Origin: Montanilutibacter psychrotolerans
Lineage (GTDB): Bacteria > Pseudomonadota > Gammaproteobacteria > Xanthomonadales > Xanthomonadaceae
Length of the DNA stretch: 64,000 bases
Direction: 5' to 3'
Assembly: GCF_003719825.1 (NCBI RefSeq)
Contig: NZ_RIBS01000002.1
Coordinates: 248,001 to 312,000, forward strand
The position numbers and the translations under genes are program-made. The notes beneath the pieces are model-generated. The model was not told the DNA's origin. It did not search any database and worked only from the letters and a program-made list of their open reading frames with translations. Shown one piece after another: positions 32,847-42,502 of this stretch; positions within the stretch are counted from its first letter, which is position 1, and every line of letters begins with the position of its first letter.

Positions 32847-34214
32847 ATGTTCGAATCCCTGACCCAGCGCCTTTCCGGAACCATCGAGCGCCTGCGCGGC
32901 CGCGGTCGCCTGACCGAGGAGAACATCCGCGAGTCGCTGCGCGAGGTCCGCATCGCGCTGCTCGAGGCCGACGTCGCGTTGCCGGTGGTGCAGGCGTTGA
33001 TCGAGCGCATCAAGGTGCGTGCGGTCGGCCAGGAAGTGCTGAAGTCGCTGACCCCGGGCCAGGCGCTGATCAAGGTGGTCCGCGACGAAATGACCGCGGT
33101 CATGGGTTCGCAGGCGGCCGACCTCAATCTCAACGTGCCGGCCCCGGCGGTGATCCTCATGGCCGGCCTGCAGGGCGCGGGCAAGACCACCACCGTTGCC
33201 AAGCTCGCCAAGCACCTGAAAGAACGCCGCAAGAAGAAGGTCATGGTGGTGTCGGCCGACGTCTACCGTCCGGCCGCGATCGAGCAGCTCAAGCAGCTCG
33301 CCCAGCAGGTCGACGTGCTGTTCTTCCCGTCCAGCGCCGACCAGAAGCCGGAAGCCATCGTCCGCGCTGCGATCGACGATGCCCGCAAGTCGTTCGTCGA
33401 CGTGCTGATCGTCGACACCGCCGGCCGCCTGGCGATCGACGAAGCGATGATGGCCGAGATCAAGGTGCTGCATGCCGCGGTGAACCCGGTCGAGACCCTG
33501 TTCGTGGTCGACTCGATGACCGGCCAGGACGCCGCGGTTACCGCCAAGGCGTTCTCCGAGGCGCTGCCACTGACCGGCGTCGTGCTGACCAAGACCGACG
33601 GCGACGCGCGCGGCGGCGCCGCGCTGAGCGTGCGCTACGTGACCGGTCGGCCGATCAAGTTCATCGGCGTGGGCGAGAAGCCCGACGGCCTGGACGTGTT
33701 CCATCCGGACCGCGTCGCCAGCCGCATCCTCGACATGGGCGACGTGCTGTCGCTGGTCGAGCAGGTCGAGCAGCAGGTCGACAAGGACAAGGCCGCCAAG
33801 CTGGCCGAGAAGGTCGCCAAGGGCAAGAAGTTCGACCTCAACGACATGAAGGACCAGCTTGAGCAGATGCAGAACATGGGCGGCATCCACGGCCTGATGG
33901 ACAAGCTGCCGGGCATGGGCCAGATCCCCGACTCGGTCAAGAGCCAGGTGACCGGCAAGGAAGTGCCGCGCATGGTGGCCATCATCAACTCGATGACCCG
34001 CAAGGAGCGCCGCAACCCCGCGCTGCTGAACGGCTCGCGCCGCGCGCGCATCGCCAAGGGCGCGGGCATGACCCCGGCCGACGTCAACAAGCTCATGAAG
34101 CAGTTCCAGCAGATGGAAAAGATGATGAGCAAGCTCTCCGGCGGCGGCATGAAGGGCTTGATGCGCGGCATGAAGGGCATGATGGGCGGCCGCGGCGGCA
34201 TGCCATTCCGCTGA
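32847..34214 (+). CDS. ffh: Signal recognition particle protein Ffh
   Basis: A 455-residue GTPase of the SRP. The N domain covers about 1-90, the G domain has the P-loop [10 protein letters not shown] near residue 107 and the DTAGR motif, and the C-terminal M domain is rich in methionine (residues about 325-455, ending [10 protein letters not shown]). It binds 4.5S RNA and signal sequences and directs proteins to SecYEG. A possible -10 box TATACT lies at 32804-32809; no convincing -35 was seen. rpsP follows by 110 bp. Confidence 0.95.
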   Translation: MFESLTQRLSGTIERLRGRGRLTEENIRESLREVRIALLEADVALPVVQALIERIKVRAVGQEVLKSLTPGQALIKVVRDEMTAVMGSQAADLNLNVPAPAVILMAGLQGAGKTTTVAKLAKHLKERRKKKVMVVSADVYRPAAIEQLKQLAQQVDVLFFPSSADQKPEAIVRAAIDDARKSFVDVLIVDTAGRLAIDEAMMAEIKVLHAAVNPVETLFVVDSMTGQDAAVTAKAFSEALPLTGVVLTKTDGDARGGAALSVRYVTGRPIKFIGVGEKPDGLDVFHPDRVASRILDMGDVLSLVEQVEQQVDKDKAAKLAEKVAKGKKFDLNDMKDQLEQMQNMGGIHGLMDKLPGMGQIPDSVKSQVTGKEVPRMVAIINSMTRKERRNPALLNGSRRARIAKGAGMTPADVNKLMKQFQQMEKMMSKLSGGGMKGLMRGMKGMMGGRGGMPFR

Positions 34215-34323
34215 ACCGGAGCGGGGGCGGGCCCCCAGGGGTTTCCCCGACGCGGCCGATCCCCTACAATTGCCGGCTTACCTCGCCATTCCGGCGACTG
34301 GGCAACACAGGAAACAGCAGACC

Positions 34324-34581
34324 ATGGTCAAGATCCGACTGACCCGCGGCGGCGCCAAGAAGCGTCCGTTCTACCACATCATCGTCACCGACAGCCGCAG
34401 CGCCCGCGACGGCCGCAACATCGAGCGCGTCGGTTTCTACAATCCGGTTGCCCAGGGCGCCGAGAAGCGCGTCGAGCTCAACATCGAGCGCATCCAGCAC
34501 TGGATTGGCAACGGCGCGCAGCTGACCGACAAGGTCGCCGTGCTGTTCAAGGAAGCGGCCAAGGCCGCTCCCGCAGCCTGA
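34324..34581 (+). CDS. rpsP: 30S ribosomal protein bS16
   Basis: An 85-residue protein, standard length for bS16, with the conserved start [21 protein letters not shown] and the motif [12 protein letters not shown]. It binds 16S rRNA in 30S assembly. It opens the rpsP-rimM-trmD-rplS group, the usual order. A -10-like TACAAT at 34265-34270 suggests its own promoter, separate from ffh. The ATG at 34324 is chosen because the family begins exactly there. Confidence 0.97.
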   Translation: MVKIRLTRGGAKKRPFYHIIVTDSRSARDGRNIERVGFYNPVAQGAEKRVELNIERIQHWIGNGAQLTDKVAVLFKEAAKAAPAA

Positions 34582-34629
34582 TCCGGCCGGCCGCGCGTCG
34601 CCTTGGCTAGCGCGGCCGACCCTTCAAGC

Positions 34630-35145
34630 ATGAACGATACCGGGCGCCGCATCCTGCTGGGCAGGGTGCTTGGCGCCTTCGGTTTGCGCGGCGAGCTCAA
34701 GCTCGAGTCGTGGACCGAACCGCGCCCCGCCATCTTCCGCTACCAGCCGTGGATCCTGCGCGACCCGCAGGGCGTCGAACGCGAAGTGCGTGGCGCGCGC
34801 GGCAAGGAAAGCGGCAAGTACCTCATCGGGCACCTGCCCGATGTGCTCGACCGCGACGCCGCCGAGGCGATGCGCGGTACCGAGATCTACATCCCGCGCG
34901 CGGCAATGCCGCCGCCCAAGCCCGGCGAGTATTACTGGGTGGACCTGGAAGGCCTGCGCGTGGTCAACGTGGACGGCACGCCGATGGGCGTGGTCACCCA
35001 CCTGTTCTCGACCGGCGCCAACGACGTGCTGGTCACCCGCGACGACTCCCGCGAACGCATGATCCCGTTCGTGCAGCCGCAGTACGTGACCTCCGTGGAC
35101 TTCGAGGCCGGCGTGGTGACTGTCGATTGGGATCCCGATTTCTAG
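34630..35145 (+). CDS. rimM: 16S rRNA processing factor RimM
   Basis: A 171-residue protein with the RimM N-terminal half ([20 protein letters not shown]) and the PRC-barrel C-terminal half ([17 protein letters not shown], ending [11 protein letters not shown]). It assists maturation of the 30S head together with S19. It follows rpsP by 48 bases in the usual order. No strong ribosome-binding site precedes the ATG at 34630. Confidence 0.95.
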   Translation: MNDTGRRILLGRVLGAFGLRGELKLESWTEPRPAIFRYQPWILRDPQGVEREVRGARGKESGKYLIGHLPDVLDRDAAEAMRGTEIYIPRAAMPPPKPGEYYWVDLEGLRVVNVDGTPMGVVTHLFSTGANDVLVTRDDSRERMIPFVQPQYVTSVDFEAGVVTVDWDPDF

Positions 35146-35218
35146 CAGCCGATGCCCCGGGCGCGGGCGGAAGCCGCCGCCTCGGCGCCTTTTCCACCTC
35201 TGAGTACGTTCTCCGTTC

Positions 35219-36040
35219 ATGCGTATCGACGTCATCAGCCTGTTCCCCGAATTTGTCGCGCAATGCGCGGCATTCGGCGTGGTCGGGCGTGCCGGCGAAC
35301 GTGGACTGCTGTCGCTGCACGGCTGGAACCCGCGCGACTACGCTGAAGGCAACTATCGCCGTGTCGATGACCGGCCGTTCGGCGGCGGTCCGGGCATGGT
35401 GATGCTGATCGAGCCGTTGCGCGCCAGCCTGCGGGCGGCACGCGACGCCGATCCGGCGCCGGCGAAGGTGATCTACCTCAGCCCGCAGGGCGCGCCTTTG
35501 ACCCAGGCCAAGGTGCGCGAGCTGGCCGGGCGGGAGCGCCTGATCCTGCTGTGCGGTCGCTACGAGGGCGTGGACGAGCGCCTGATCCAGGCCGAGGTCG
35601 ACGAGGAAATCTCGATCGGCGATTACGTTCTGTCGGGCGGCGAGCTGGCTGCGGCGGTGGTCGTGGATGCCGTGGCGCGCCTGCGCGAGGGCGTGCTCAA
35701 CGATGCCGAATCGGCGGTGCAGGACAGTTTCGAAGACGGCCTGCTCGATTGCCCGCACTACACGCGGCCGGTCGAGCACGAGCTGGGTCCGGTGCCGGGG
35801 GTGTTGATGTCCGGCAACCACGCGCAGATCGCGCGCTGGCGGCGGATGCAGGCGCTGGGCCGGACCTGGCAGCGGCGCCCGGACCTGCTCGACGAGGCAA
35901 CCCTGTCGAAGGCCGATCGCAAGCTGCTCGCAGAATTCCGGGAGCAACTGGCGGTCGCGGCACCCGACGCCGGGGCCAATGCCACCGTCGACAGCGTTGC
36001 CGTGAACCCCGGATGTGCCCAGGGCACCCGCAACGACTAG
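35219..36040 (+). CDS. trmD: tRNA (guanine-N1)-methyltransferase TrmD
   Basis: A 273-residue SPOUT methyltransferase that makes m1G37 in tRNA with S-adenosylmethionine. Typical parts are [25 protein letters not shown], the knot segments YLSPQGAPL and [14 protein letters not shown] and [14 protein letters not shown], and the tail [10 protein letters not shown]. The C-terminus is about 20 residues longer than in E. coli. It is between rimM and rplS. Confidence 0.96.
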   Translation: MRIDVISLFPEFVAQCAAFGVVGRAGERGLLSLHGWNPRDYAEGNYRRVDDRPFGGGPGMVMLIEPLRASLRAARDADPAPAKVIYLSPQGAPLTQAKVRELAGRERLILLCGRYEGVDERLIQAEVDEEISIGDYVLSGGELAAAVVVDAVARLREGVLNDAESAVQDSFEDGLLDCPHYTRPVEHELGPVPGVLMSGNHAQIARWRRMQALGRTWQRRPDLLDEATLSKADRKLLAEFREQLAVAAPDAGANATVDSVAVNPGCAQGTRND

Positions 36041-36061
36041 CCATCACGCGAAAATACTGGC

Positions 36062-36067
36062 TATAAT
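36062..36067 (+). promoter_or_regulatory. -10 box of an rplS promoter
   Basis: A perfect TATAAT lies about 80 bases upstream of the rplS start, in the gap after trmD. No good -35 box is found at the usual spacing; AAAATACTGGC lies just upstream. Confidence 0.45.
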
Positions 36068-36146
36068 CCGCCGCTTACGTTCCACCGATGCCAGACGCGG
36101 GTCCACGTGCACTCGCGCTACAACTACTCAAACAGGCCATAGAGTC

Positions 36147-36542
36147 ATGAACAAGCCCTCGCTCCATACGCTCCTCCAGAATTTCGAAGCCGAACAGGTG
36201 CAGCGCCAGCTGCCGGATTTTGGCCCGGGCGACACCATCGTCGTCAACGTCAAGGTCAAGGAAGGCAACCGTGAGCGCCTCCAGGCCTATGAAGGCGTGG
36301 TCATCGCCAAGAAGAATGCCGGCCTGAACTCCGCGTTCACCGTCCGCAAGATCTCGCACGGCTTCGGCGTCGAGCGCGTGTTCCAGACCCACAGCTCGAT
36401 CATCGACTCGGTCGAAGTCAAGCGCCGCGGTAAGGTTCGCGCCGGCAAGCTGTACTACCTGCGTGGTCTGGAAGGCAAGAAGGCGCGCATCAAGGAAGAT
36501 CTGGCCGCCTACGCCAAGGCCAAGGCCGACGCCGCGAAGTAA
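36147..36542 (+). CDS. rplS: 50S ribosomal protein bL19
   Basis: A 131-residue protein, slightly longer than the family norm of about 115 through a Lys/Ala-rich tail. The core [34 protein letters not shown] and the later [32 protein letters not shown] (read in parts) are diagnostic. It lies at the 30S-50S interface. It closes the group begun by rpsP and is followed by a strong hairpin. Confidence 0.96.
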   Translation: MNKPSLHTLLQNFEAEQVQRQLPDFGPGDTIVVNVKVKEGNRERLQAYEGVVIAKKNAGLNSAFTVRKISHGFGVERVFQTHSSIIDSVEVKRRGKVRAGKLYYLRGLEGKKARIKEDLAAYAKAKADAAK

Positions 36543-36573
36543 TCCTCCGGGATTGCCCGCGCGAAAGCACCGC

Positions 36574-36597
36574 AACGGCCGCCTTTGGGCGGCCGTT
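36574..36597 (+). terminator. Rho-independent terminator after rplS
   Basis: A perfect 10-bp stem AACGGCCGCC / GGCGGCCGTT with loop TTTG, followed by TGCGTTT. It lies 31 bases after the rplS stop. Confidence 0.8.
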
Positions 36598-36714
36598 TGC
36601 GTTTCCGGCGTTCGCCCGCATGTACGAACGGAAGGCACGCGCGCGCCACGACGCGACGCCGAACGGTGCCGGGCGACGCCCGGTTTCGCCCATGAACCCA
36701 TGCCGTGACCACAG

Positions 36715-37143
36715 ATGAGCCAATCCGCACCTGTCAGCCACGACGCCGCCGTCGCGACATCGTCCATGCGCCTGGACCTGTGGTTGTGGGCGGCGCGCTT
36801 CTACAAGACCCGCAGCCTCGCCCGGCACGCCATTGAAACCGGCAAGGTCGAGATCGGCGGGCAACGGCCGAAGGCCTCGCGCGCCGTTCGTGCCGGTGAC
36901 CTGCTGTCGGTGAGCCGCGCGGAGGAAACCTTCGAGGTGACGGTGGTCGGGCTCAGCGACTCGCGCGGTTCGGCCAGCGTCGCCCAGCAGTTGTATGTCG
37001 AGAGCGAGGACTCACGCCTGCGACGCGAACACGAGCGCGCCAACCGCGCCGCGCAACGGACCGGCTATTGCGCGCCGGAGACCAGGCCCGACAAGCGCGC
37101 GCGTCGCCTGATCCGCGCGCTGGGCGACATCGACGCGCTCTGA
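36715..37143 (+). CDS. hslR: S4-domain RNA-binding heat-shock protein Hsp15 (HslR)
   Basis: A 142-residue protein with an S4 RNA-binding domain (residues about 18-75: MRLDLWLWAARFYKTRSLARHAIETGKVEIGG) and a basic C-terminal helix region. This is the layout of HslR, which binds stalled 50S subunits that carry nascent peptide-tRNA and frees them after heat shock. An N-terminal extension of about 17 polar residues precedes the S4 domain. It stands alone after the rplS terminator. Confidence 0.85.
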   Translation: MSQSAPVSHDAAVATSSMRLDLWLWAARFYKTRSLARHAIETGKVEIGGQRPKASRAVRAGDLLSVSRAEETFEVTVVGLSDSRGSASVAQQLYVESEDSRLRREHERANRAAQRTGYCAPETRPDKRARRLIRALGDIDAL

Positions 37144-37198
37144 GAACGCAGGCGACGCGCGACGGCCAGCGTCGCGCACGGTCGCGCCATGTGGTGGG

Positions 37199-37831
37199 CT
37201 ATCGTCGCCCGCCAAACACCGAGCCAGCCAGTCCGGCGAGATCGGAGAAGTCGGTATCGCCGTCGCCATCGCGGTCGAGCACCGCACCCAGCAGGCCACC
37301 GCCCAGGCCGCCCTGGCTACGGATCTGACTGTGCTCCTGGCCGAGAATCCGTCCCAGATCCTCCGGCGTGACACTCGTCGATCCGGGATCGGCGGTGGGG
37401 GTTGCCGAAGCACGACCCGAGAACATGCGCTTGGCCAGGTACGCCAGCACGATGGGCGCGAGGATCTTCAACAGGCTGCTGGCGCTGTCGCCCTTGAGCC
37501 CGGTGGCCGCGCCGAGCCCCTGCGCCGCGCTTTGCTGGCGGGTGCCGAAGATGTGGCCGAGGATCTGCGCACCCTGGCCGCCACCGCCGAGCACGTTTCC
37601 CAGCACATTGCCCAGATCGAGTCCGTCGTGGTCGCGCTGCAACGCACCGAACAGGGCCTGCGCGCCTTCGGGCTGGCCGCTGTTTCGGCCCAGCGCGCCG
37701 AGCAGCAGCGGCAGCGCGGCTTGCACGGCCGCGCCAGTCTGCGATTCGGACAGGCCCAGCTGCTGGCCCATCTGCGCCATGGGCGCGCCCTGCAACTGGT
37801 GGATGAGGTCGTCGGTCAGCGAGGCGTTCAT
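37199..37831 (-). CDS. DUF937 domain protein
   Basis: A 210-residue protein of the DUF937 family. The N-terminal part NASLTDDLIHQLQGAPMAQMGQQLGLSESQTGAAVQAALPLLLGALGRNS (in pieces) is typical, as is the glycine-rich middle. The family is also known as YidB-like. Near the C-terminus DRDGDGDTDF is an EF-hand-like calcium loop or simply an acidic low-complexity run. Function is not established. It is in a row of minus-strand genes without tight spacing. Confidence 0.75.
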   Translation of the reverse strand: MNASLTDDLIHQLQGAPMAQMGQQLGLSESQTGAAVQAALPLLLGALGRNSGQPEGAQALFGALQRDHDGLDLGNVLGNVLGGGGQGAQILGHIFGTRQQSAAQGLGAATGLKGDSASSLLKILAPIVLAYLAKRMFSGRASATPTADPGSTSVTPEDLGRILGQEHSQIRSQGGLGGGLLGAVLDRDGDGDTDFSDLAGLAGSVFGGRR

Positions 37832-37959
37832 GGCGGCTCCGGGGTATGGGATCGGCGGGAAATCGATCCTATCGCCGGCATGTTCGGTCGCGGTGATGGT
37901 TACCGTGAGACACGCGTGCGGTGGCGCTGCAGGCTCGTTGCACGAGCGCGCAGGGCAGG

Positions 37960-38166
37960 TCAGACACCCACGCCGTGGGCCTCGATGAGACCTGTGGCCA
38001 TGCCGATAATGACCAGCACGATCAACGCAACCGACAGCACGATGCGCTTGGTGAGCGCGTTCACGGTGCGCTTGCTGCTGCCGTGGTCGACCAGCATGTA
38101 GTACAGCCCGGCGCCGAGGTTGTAGAGGATCAGGCCGAGAAACGCGACGACAAACAGGGTCTTCAT
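37960..38166 (-). CDS. DUF2909 small membrane protein
   Basis: A 68-residue protein with two membrane segments (residues about 4-24 and 42-62) separated by a short basic loop, matching the DUF2909 twin-transmembrane family seen near cytochrome oxidase or SURF1 genes. No such genes are here. The start ATG at 38166 is the one that begins with the first membrane segment (MKTLFVV). Function is unknown. Confidence 0.7.
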   Translation of the reverse strand: MKTLFVVAFLGLILYNLGAGLYYMLVDHGSSKRTVNALTKRIVLSVALIVLVIIGMATGLIEAHGVGV

Positions 38167-38215
38167 GAGGGCCTCATGGCGGCACGCGCCGCGGGTGGTA
38201 TGGGGCGACGCCCGC

Positions 38216-38596
38216 TCAGTCCGCTGCGGGCGAATCGACGGAAGCCGCGCTTGCCGGCGGAATGGCCGCCGGCGGAGACCGGCTCGCCGCACCGACCTTG
38301 AACAGACGATGGCGGATCCAAAGCGCAAGCGTCATCACCAGCAGGAACAGGCCATAGGCCACCGACGTGGCCAGTACCTGTTTCCAGATCGCGCCGGCGT
38401 TCGGATCGGCGGTCAGAAACCCCCAGTACATGCCCAGCGCGGAGGCCAACACCGCCAGCAGCAGGGCCACGCTGTCGAACAGCTTGCGAGCCCCGTGGCG
38501 CGGTTGTTTCGGGAAGTACCAGTACAACGCGGACAGGACCGCGAACCAGGGCAGGAACAGGATCAGGGCGAGGTTGAGTTCAACCTGGTGGTTCAT
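38216..38596 (-). CDS. Hypothetical membrane protein
   Basis: A 126-residue protein with three membrane segments (about residues 9-30, 38-60 and 76-98) and a C-terminal tail rich in Ala, Pro and Ser. The second gene of a minus-strand row that includes DUF2909 and DUF937 proteins. Begins MNHQVELNLALILF. I do not recognise the family. Confidence 0.6.
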   Translation of the reverse strand: MNHQVELNLALILFLPWFAVLSALYWYFPKQPRHGARKLFDSVALLLAVLASALGMYWGFLTADPNAGAIWKQVLATSVAYGLFLLVMTLALWIRHRLFKVGAASRSPPAAIPPASAASVDSPAAD

Positions 38597-38803
38597 CGGC
38601 TTTGTGGGCAAGCGGGCCCGGCTTGGGCGATGGGGCATCCTAGGCTGCGCAGAACAGGCGCGAAATACTCAGATTCCGTCGAAAAAACCGGATCAGATGG
38701 CCTGTAGGCCACGGTTCATCACGGTTTTCGCATCGAGCTAGAATCCGACAATGCGCTTGCCCAGACACACCAGCACGTCGCGATTGCGGCCCGGCGACCA
38801 CCC

Positions 38804-40228
38804 GTGAAGCGCTACGAAGCCCTGGCCGAGGAGATCGCCCGGTCCATCCGGGACGGATTGCTGCGGCCGGGGGACCGGCTGCCGTCGGTGCGCGAAGCCA
38901 GCCGGCACCGCGCGGTCAGTCCGGCGACCGTGTTCCAGGCGTACTACCGGCTGGAGGCGCAGGGCCTGGTGCGGTCGCGCGAACGCTCTGGCTACTACGT
39001 CACCCGCAGCGCGGCGAAGGCGCTGGCGGCGCCGCCGGAGCCGGAGATGCGCGTGCCGCCGCCGTCCGAATCCACCGAACTGGACGTCAGCGAGCTGGTC
39101 TTCGAGGTGCTGGAGTCGGCGATGTCGCGCGACCTGGTGCCGTTGGGCTCGGCGTTCCCCAGCCCCGAATTGTTTCCGCTGGCACGCCTGGGCCGCAGCA
39201 TGGCCAGCAGCGTCCAGCAGCTCGATCCGTGGAGCAGCGTCGACGACCTCACCCCGGGCTTCTCGCGGCTGCGTCGACAGATCGCGCTGCGTTACCTGGT
39301 CGACGGCATGCACGTGCCGGCCGACGACATCGTGATCACCAACGGCGCGCTCGAGGCCTTGAACCTGTGCCTGGCCGCGGTGACGCGTCCCGGCGATGCG
39401 GTGGTGGTCGAATCGCCGACGTTCTACGCCGCGCTGCAGGCACTGGAACGCAACCACCTGCGCGCGATCGAGGTCGCCACCCACCCGCGCGAGGGCATCG
39501 ACCTGGCGGCGCTGGCGGAGGTGCTCGAACGTCATCGGCCCAAGGCGTGCTGGCTGATGACCAGCTTTCAGAACCCGTTGGGCAGCTCGATGCCGGACGC
39601 GAAAAAGCAGGCGCTGGTGGAGTTGTTGGCGCGCTTCGAGGTGCCGCTGATCGAGGACGACGTCTACGCCGAGCTGTATCACGGCACGAGTCGGCACCTG
39701 CCGGCCAAGGCGTGGGACAGGCACGGCCTGGTGATGCATTGCTCGTCCTTCTCCAAGTGCCTGGCGCCGGGCTATCGGGTGGGCTGGGTGGCGCCGGGGC
39801 GTTACCGGCAGGCGGTTGCGCGACTGAAACTCACCACCTCGCTGACCACCTCGGCACCGGCGCAGCACGCCATCGCGGCGTGGCTGGAGAAGGGCGGTTT
39901 CGATCGTCACCTGCGCCGGCTGCGACGCACGTTGGCCGACCAGCAGGCGACGTTCCTCGAACTGCTGACGCGGCATTTCCCGGCGGGTTGCCGGGTCACA
40001 CGACCCAGTGGCGGCTACTTCGTCTGGGTGGAATTGCCGCCGGGCGTCGATGCGCTGGAACTGCACCGCCGCGCGCTTAGCCACGGCATCAGCATCGCGC
40101 CGGGTCCGATCTTTTCCGCCCATCGCGGTTTCGCCAACGGCATCCGCCTGAACTACGGGCACACCGCCGATCCGCGCACCGGGCCGGCGCTTGCGACGCT
40201 GGGCAAGCTGATTGCCTCGGCGATGTAG
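38804..40228 (+). CDS. MocR/PdxR-type GntR regulator with aminotransferase domain
   Basis: A 474-residue fusion protein: an N-terminal GntR winged helix (residues about 1-70, LAEEIARSIRDGLLRPGDRLPSVREASRH and FQAYYRLEAQGLV) and a class-I aminotransferase-like domain, where the PLP lysine is in SSFSKCLAPGYRVGW near residue 318. MocR proteins often control PLP- or amino-acid-related genes, binding PLP as a signal. Starts at GTG 38804; no in-frame ATG lies close by. The target is not clear, as the neighbours do not belong to such a pathway. Confidence 0.85.
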   Translation: MKRYEALAEEIARSIRDGLLRPGDRLPSVREASRHRAVSPATVFQAYYRLEAQGLVRSRERSGYYVTRSAAKALAAPPEPEMRVPPPSESTELDVSELVFEVLESAMSRDLVPLGSAFPSPELFPLARLGRSMASSVQQLDPWSSVDDLTPGFSRLRRQIALRYLVDGMHVPADDIVITNGALEALNLCLAAVTRPGDAVVVESPTFYAALQALERNHLRAIEVATHPREGIDLAALAEVLERHRPKACWLMTSFQNPLGSSMPDAKKQALVELLARFEVPLIEDDVYAELYHGTSRHLPAKAWDRHGLVMHCSSFSKCLAPGYRVGWVAPGRYRQAVARLKLTTSLTTSAPAQHAIAAWLEKGGFDRHLRRLRRTLADQQATFLELLTRHFPAGCRVTRPSGGYFVWVELPPGVDALELHRRALSHGISIAPGPIFSAHRGFANGIRLNYGHTADPRTGPALATLGKLIASAM

Positions 40229-40252
40229 CCAATCCACGCGCCGGTCAATCAC

Positions 40253-40282
40253 GCGACGCCCGGCGGTTTCGCCGGGCGTCGC
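40253..40282. terminator. Bidirectional hairpin between the MocR gene and katA
   Basis: A perfect 12-bp stem, GCGACGCCCGGC / GCCGGGCGTCGC with loop GGTTTC, lies between two convergent genes and can terminate both. No T-tract follows. Confidence 0.7.
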
Positions 40283-40299
40283 ATGATCGATGCGCGGCC

Positions 40300-41841
40300 T
40301 CAGCCCACGCCGACTTCGTCGGGCTGGTCAGTCGCGCTGGTGCCCTTGACGCGGTCGTCGCCGATCGGGTCCAGCTTCAGCGCCCTTGCCACGCCCGCGC
40401 CGTAGGCCGGATCGCACCGGCTGAAGTGCGCGATCTGGCGTCGCAAGATGGTCTCCGGTACGCCCTGCATCGCAGCGGCCAGATTGTCGAACAGCCGTTG
40501 TTTCTGCGCGTCGTCAAACAACCGGAACAGGTTGCCCGGCTGTGTGTAGTCGTCGTTGCCGTCGCGATGGCTGAAGCGATCGGCGTCGCCGTGCAGCGGC
40601 AGCGGCGGTTCTGCGTACCGCGGCGCTTCCTTCGGGCCACCGACCGAGTTGGGCTCGTAGTAGGCGTCGACGTTGCCGGTCCTGGGTTCGAAGAATCGCA
40701 TCGCGCCGTCCTTGTGGTAGTGGTGCACCGGGCATCGCGGCGCGTTCACCGGCAGCGCCTCGTAGTGCGTCCCCAGGCGGTAACGGTGCGCGTCGGCATA
40801 GCTGAAGATGCGTCCTTGCAGCATCTTGTCGGGAGAGAAGCCAATGCCCGGCACGATGTTCGACGGCGACATCGCCACCTGCTCGATCTCGGCGAAGTAG
40901 TTGTCGGGATTGCGGTGGAGTTCCAGGACGCCGATCTCGATCACCGGGAAGTCGCCGTGCGGCCACACCTTGGTCAGGTCGAACGGATTCCAACCGGTGC
41001 GCGCAGACCACTCGTCGGCCTGGGCATCGGTCATCACCTGCACCTGCACGGTCCACCGGGGGTAGTCGCCGTTCTCGATCGCGGCGTAGAGGTCTTCCTG
41101 GGTGCTCTCGCGGGTCTTGCCCACCACCTCCACGGCCTGGTCGTTGGTCCAGTGCTGGTGGCCCTGTTGGGTCTTGAAGTGGAATTTCACCCAGACCCGT
41201 TCGCCCTCGGCGTTGATCAGGCTGTAGGTGTGCGAGCCGTAACCGTTGATGTGGCGAACGTCGGTGGGGAGGCCGCGGTCGGAGAACAGCGTGGTCACCT
41301 GGTGCAGGCTTTCGGGCGACAGCGACCAGAAGTCCCACATCGCCGTGGGCGAGCGCAGGTTGGTGCGCGGGTGGCGCTTCTGCGTGCGGATGAAATCGGG
41401 GAACTTGAGCGGGTCGCGGATGAAGAACACCGGCGTGTTGTTGCCCACCAGGTCCCAGTTGCCTTCCTCGGTGTAGAACTTCAGCGCGAAGCCGCGCACG
41501 TCGCGCTCGGCATCGGCCGCGCCCAGCTCACCGGCAACGGTGGAGAAGCGCGCGATCATCGGTGTCTTCGCGCCGGGCTGCAGCGCCTTGGCGCGGGTGT
41601 AGCGGGAGATGTCGCCGGTGATGGACAGCGTGCCGTACGCGCCCCAGCCCTTGGCGTGGACAACGCGCTCGGGAATGCGCTCACGGTTCTGGTGGGCAAG
41701 CTTCTCCACCAGGTGGACGTCCTGCAGCAGCAGCGGACCGCGCGGTCCGGCGGACAACGAATTCTGGTTGTCCGGCACCGGGTTGCCGGCAGTGGTGGTC
41801 AGCACGTTGGCTGGCTTGTGGGGCGTGTCTGGCTGGCTCAT
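40300..41841 (-). CDS. katA: Monofunctional haem catalase
   Basis: A 513-residue small-subunit clade catalase. Visible marks are the active-site histidine in [12 protein letters not shown] (residue about 62), FSTVAGE, the distal asparagine in [23 protein letters not shown], and the proximal tyrosine motif [14 protein letters not shown] near residue 350. It breaks down hydrogen peroxide to water and oxygen in the cytoplasm; no signal peptide is present. Upstream there is an ATAG-N7-CTAT motif, so induction by OxyR is likely. Confidence 0.93.
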   Translation of the reverse strand: MSQPDTPHKPANVLTTTAGNPVPDNQNSLSAGPRGPLLLQDVHLVEKLAHQNRERIPERVVHAKGWGAYGTLSITGDISRYTRAKALQPGAKTPMIARFSTVAGELGAADAERDVRGFALKFYTEEGNWDLVGNNTPVFFIRDPLKFPDFIRTQKRHPRTNLRSPTAMWDFWSLSPESLHQVTTLFSDRGLPTDVRHINGYGSHTYSLINAEGERVWVKFHFKTQQGHQHWTNDQAVEVVGKTRESTQEDLYAAIENGDYPRWTVQVQVMTDAQADEWSARTGWNPFDLTKVWPHGDFPVIEIGVLELHRNPDNYFAEIEQVAMSPSNIVPGIGFSPDKMLQGRIFSYADAHRYRLGTHYEALPVNAPRCPVHHYHKDGAMRFFEPRTGNVDAYYEPNSVGGPKEAPRYAEPPLPLHGDADRFSHRDGNDDYTQPGNLFRLFDDAQKQRLFDNLAAAMQGVPETILRRQIAHFSRCDPAYGAGVARALKLDPIGDDRVKGTSATDQPDEVGVG

Positions 41842-41923
41842 TGCGGGCTCCGTGCGTGGGTGGCTGGAGCACCACGGTAGGCCCGCGTGATTGTGTGGGG
41901 AAATTGAACTTTCTTACCGGGAC

Positions 41924-41940
41924 GATAGCGAACCGCTATC
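41924..41940. promoter_or_regulatory. Palindrome with OxyR-like ATAG-N7-CTAT upstream of katA
   Basis: GATAGCG-AAC-CGCTATC is a perfect inverted repeat about 85 bases upstream of the katA start. Its core ATAG-N7-CTAT (41925-41939) is the half-unit of the OxyR consensus. A second palindrome, CGATATCTATCG, lies at 41961-41972. The flanking second OxyR unit is only partial. Confidence 0.5.
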
Positions 41941-42010
41941 GCGGCGTAGAGTGAATGCAGCGATATCTATCGCGCCGCAACCTCGAAAGGATCCCTCAGC
42001 CCAGCCTCGT

Positions 42011-42189
42011 GGGATGGGTGGAGCGCAGCGATACCCATCGCGTTCAACTCCAACGGCAACGCCAGCTGCGGCCGCTTCGCTGCACCTGCGGCCGGTTCGT
42101 CGCGAAGACCACGGCCGTCGCGCAACCGTCGCCTTCACGACCGTCGGGACGGCGCTTGATGGGTATCGCTTTGCTCAACCCATCCTACG
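42011..42189. repeat. Palindromic-ended interspersed repeat, copy 1
   Basis: A 179-bp unit whose left end GATGGGTGGAGCGCAGCGAT and right end (complement GATGGGTTGAGCAAAGCGAT) are nearly inverted copies, as in REP-pair or MITE-like elements. The translated end reads GWVERSDTH, a well-known artefact of this repeat family. The middle also contains CGGTTCGTCGCGAAGACCACGG-like parts shared with copy 2. Confidence 0.8.
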
Positions 42190-42209
42190 GTGCTCGTAGG
42201 TGCCTCGCA

Positions 42210-42387
42210 GGATGGGTGGAGCGCAGCGATACCCATCGCGTTCAACTCCAACGGCAACGCCAGCCGCGACCCCTTCGCTGCACCTGCGGCCGGTTCGTCG
42301 CGAAGACCACGGCCGTCGCGCAACCATCACCTTCACGACCGTCGGGACGGCGCTTGATGGGTATCGCTTTGCTCAACCCATCCTACG
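42210..42387. repeat. Palindromic-ended interspersed repeat, copy 2
   Basis: A near-identical second copy of the unit at 42011-42189, in direct orientation with a 199-bp period. Differences are scattered single bases, so duplication is recent. Confidence 0.8.
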
Positions 42388-42435
42388 TTTCGCGGCCTCG
42401 TTGGATGCCGCGATGGGGCCTCGAAGGTATCTCGT

Positions 42436-42489
42436 GGGATGGGTCGGGACGGCGCTTGATGGGTATCGCTGCGCTCAACCCATCCTGCG
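42436..42489. repeat. Internally deleted third copy of the repeat
   Basis: GGGATGGGT is joined directly to CGGGACGGCGCTTGATGGGT and the usual right end, so about 125 bp of the unit are missing. It ends 13 bases past the mutS stop codon and may act as its terminator, being a stable hairpin. Confidence 0.75.
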
Positions 42490-42502
42490 AATTGGGCGGG
42501 GC

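Noticed and set aside
41955-42502. Open frames reading GWVERSDTH
   Set aside because: They translate the palindromic repeats and not a gene; this peptide is a known annotation artefact of the repeat family.
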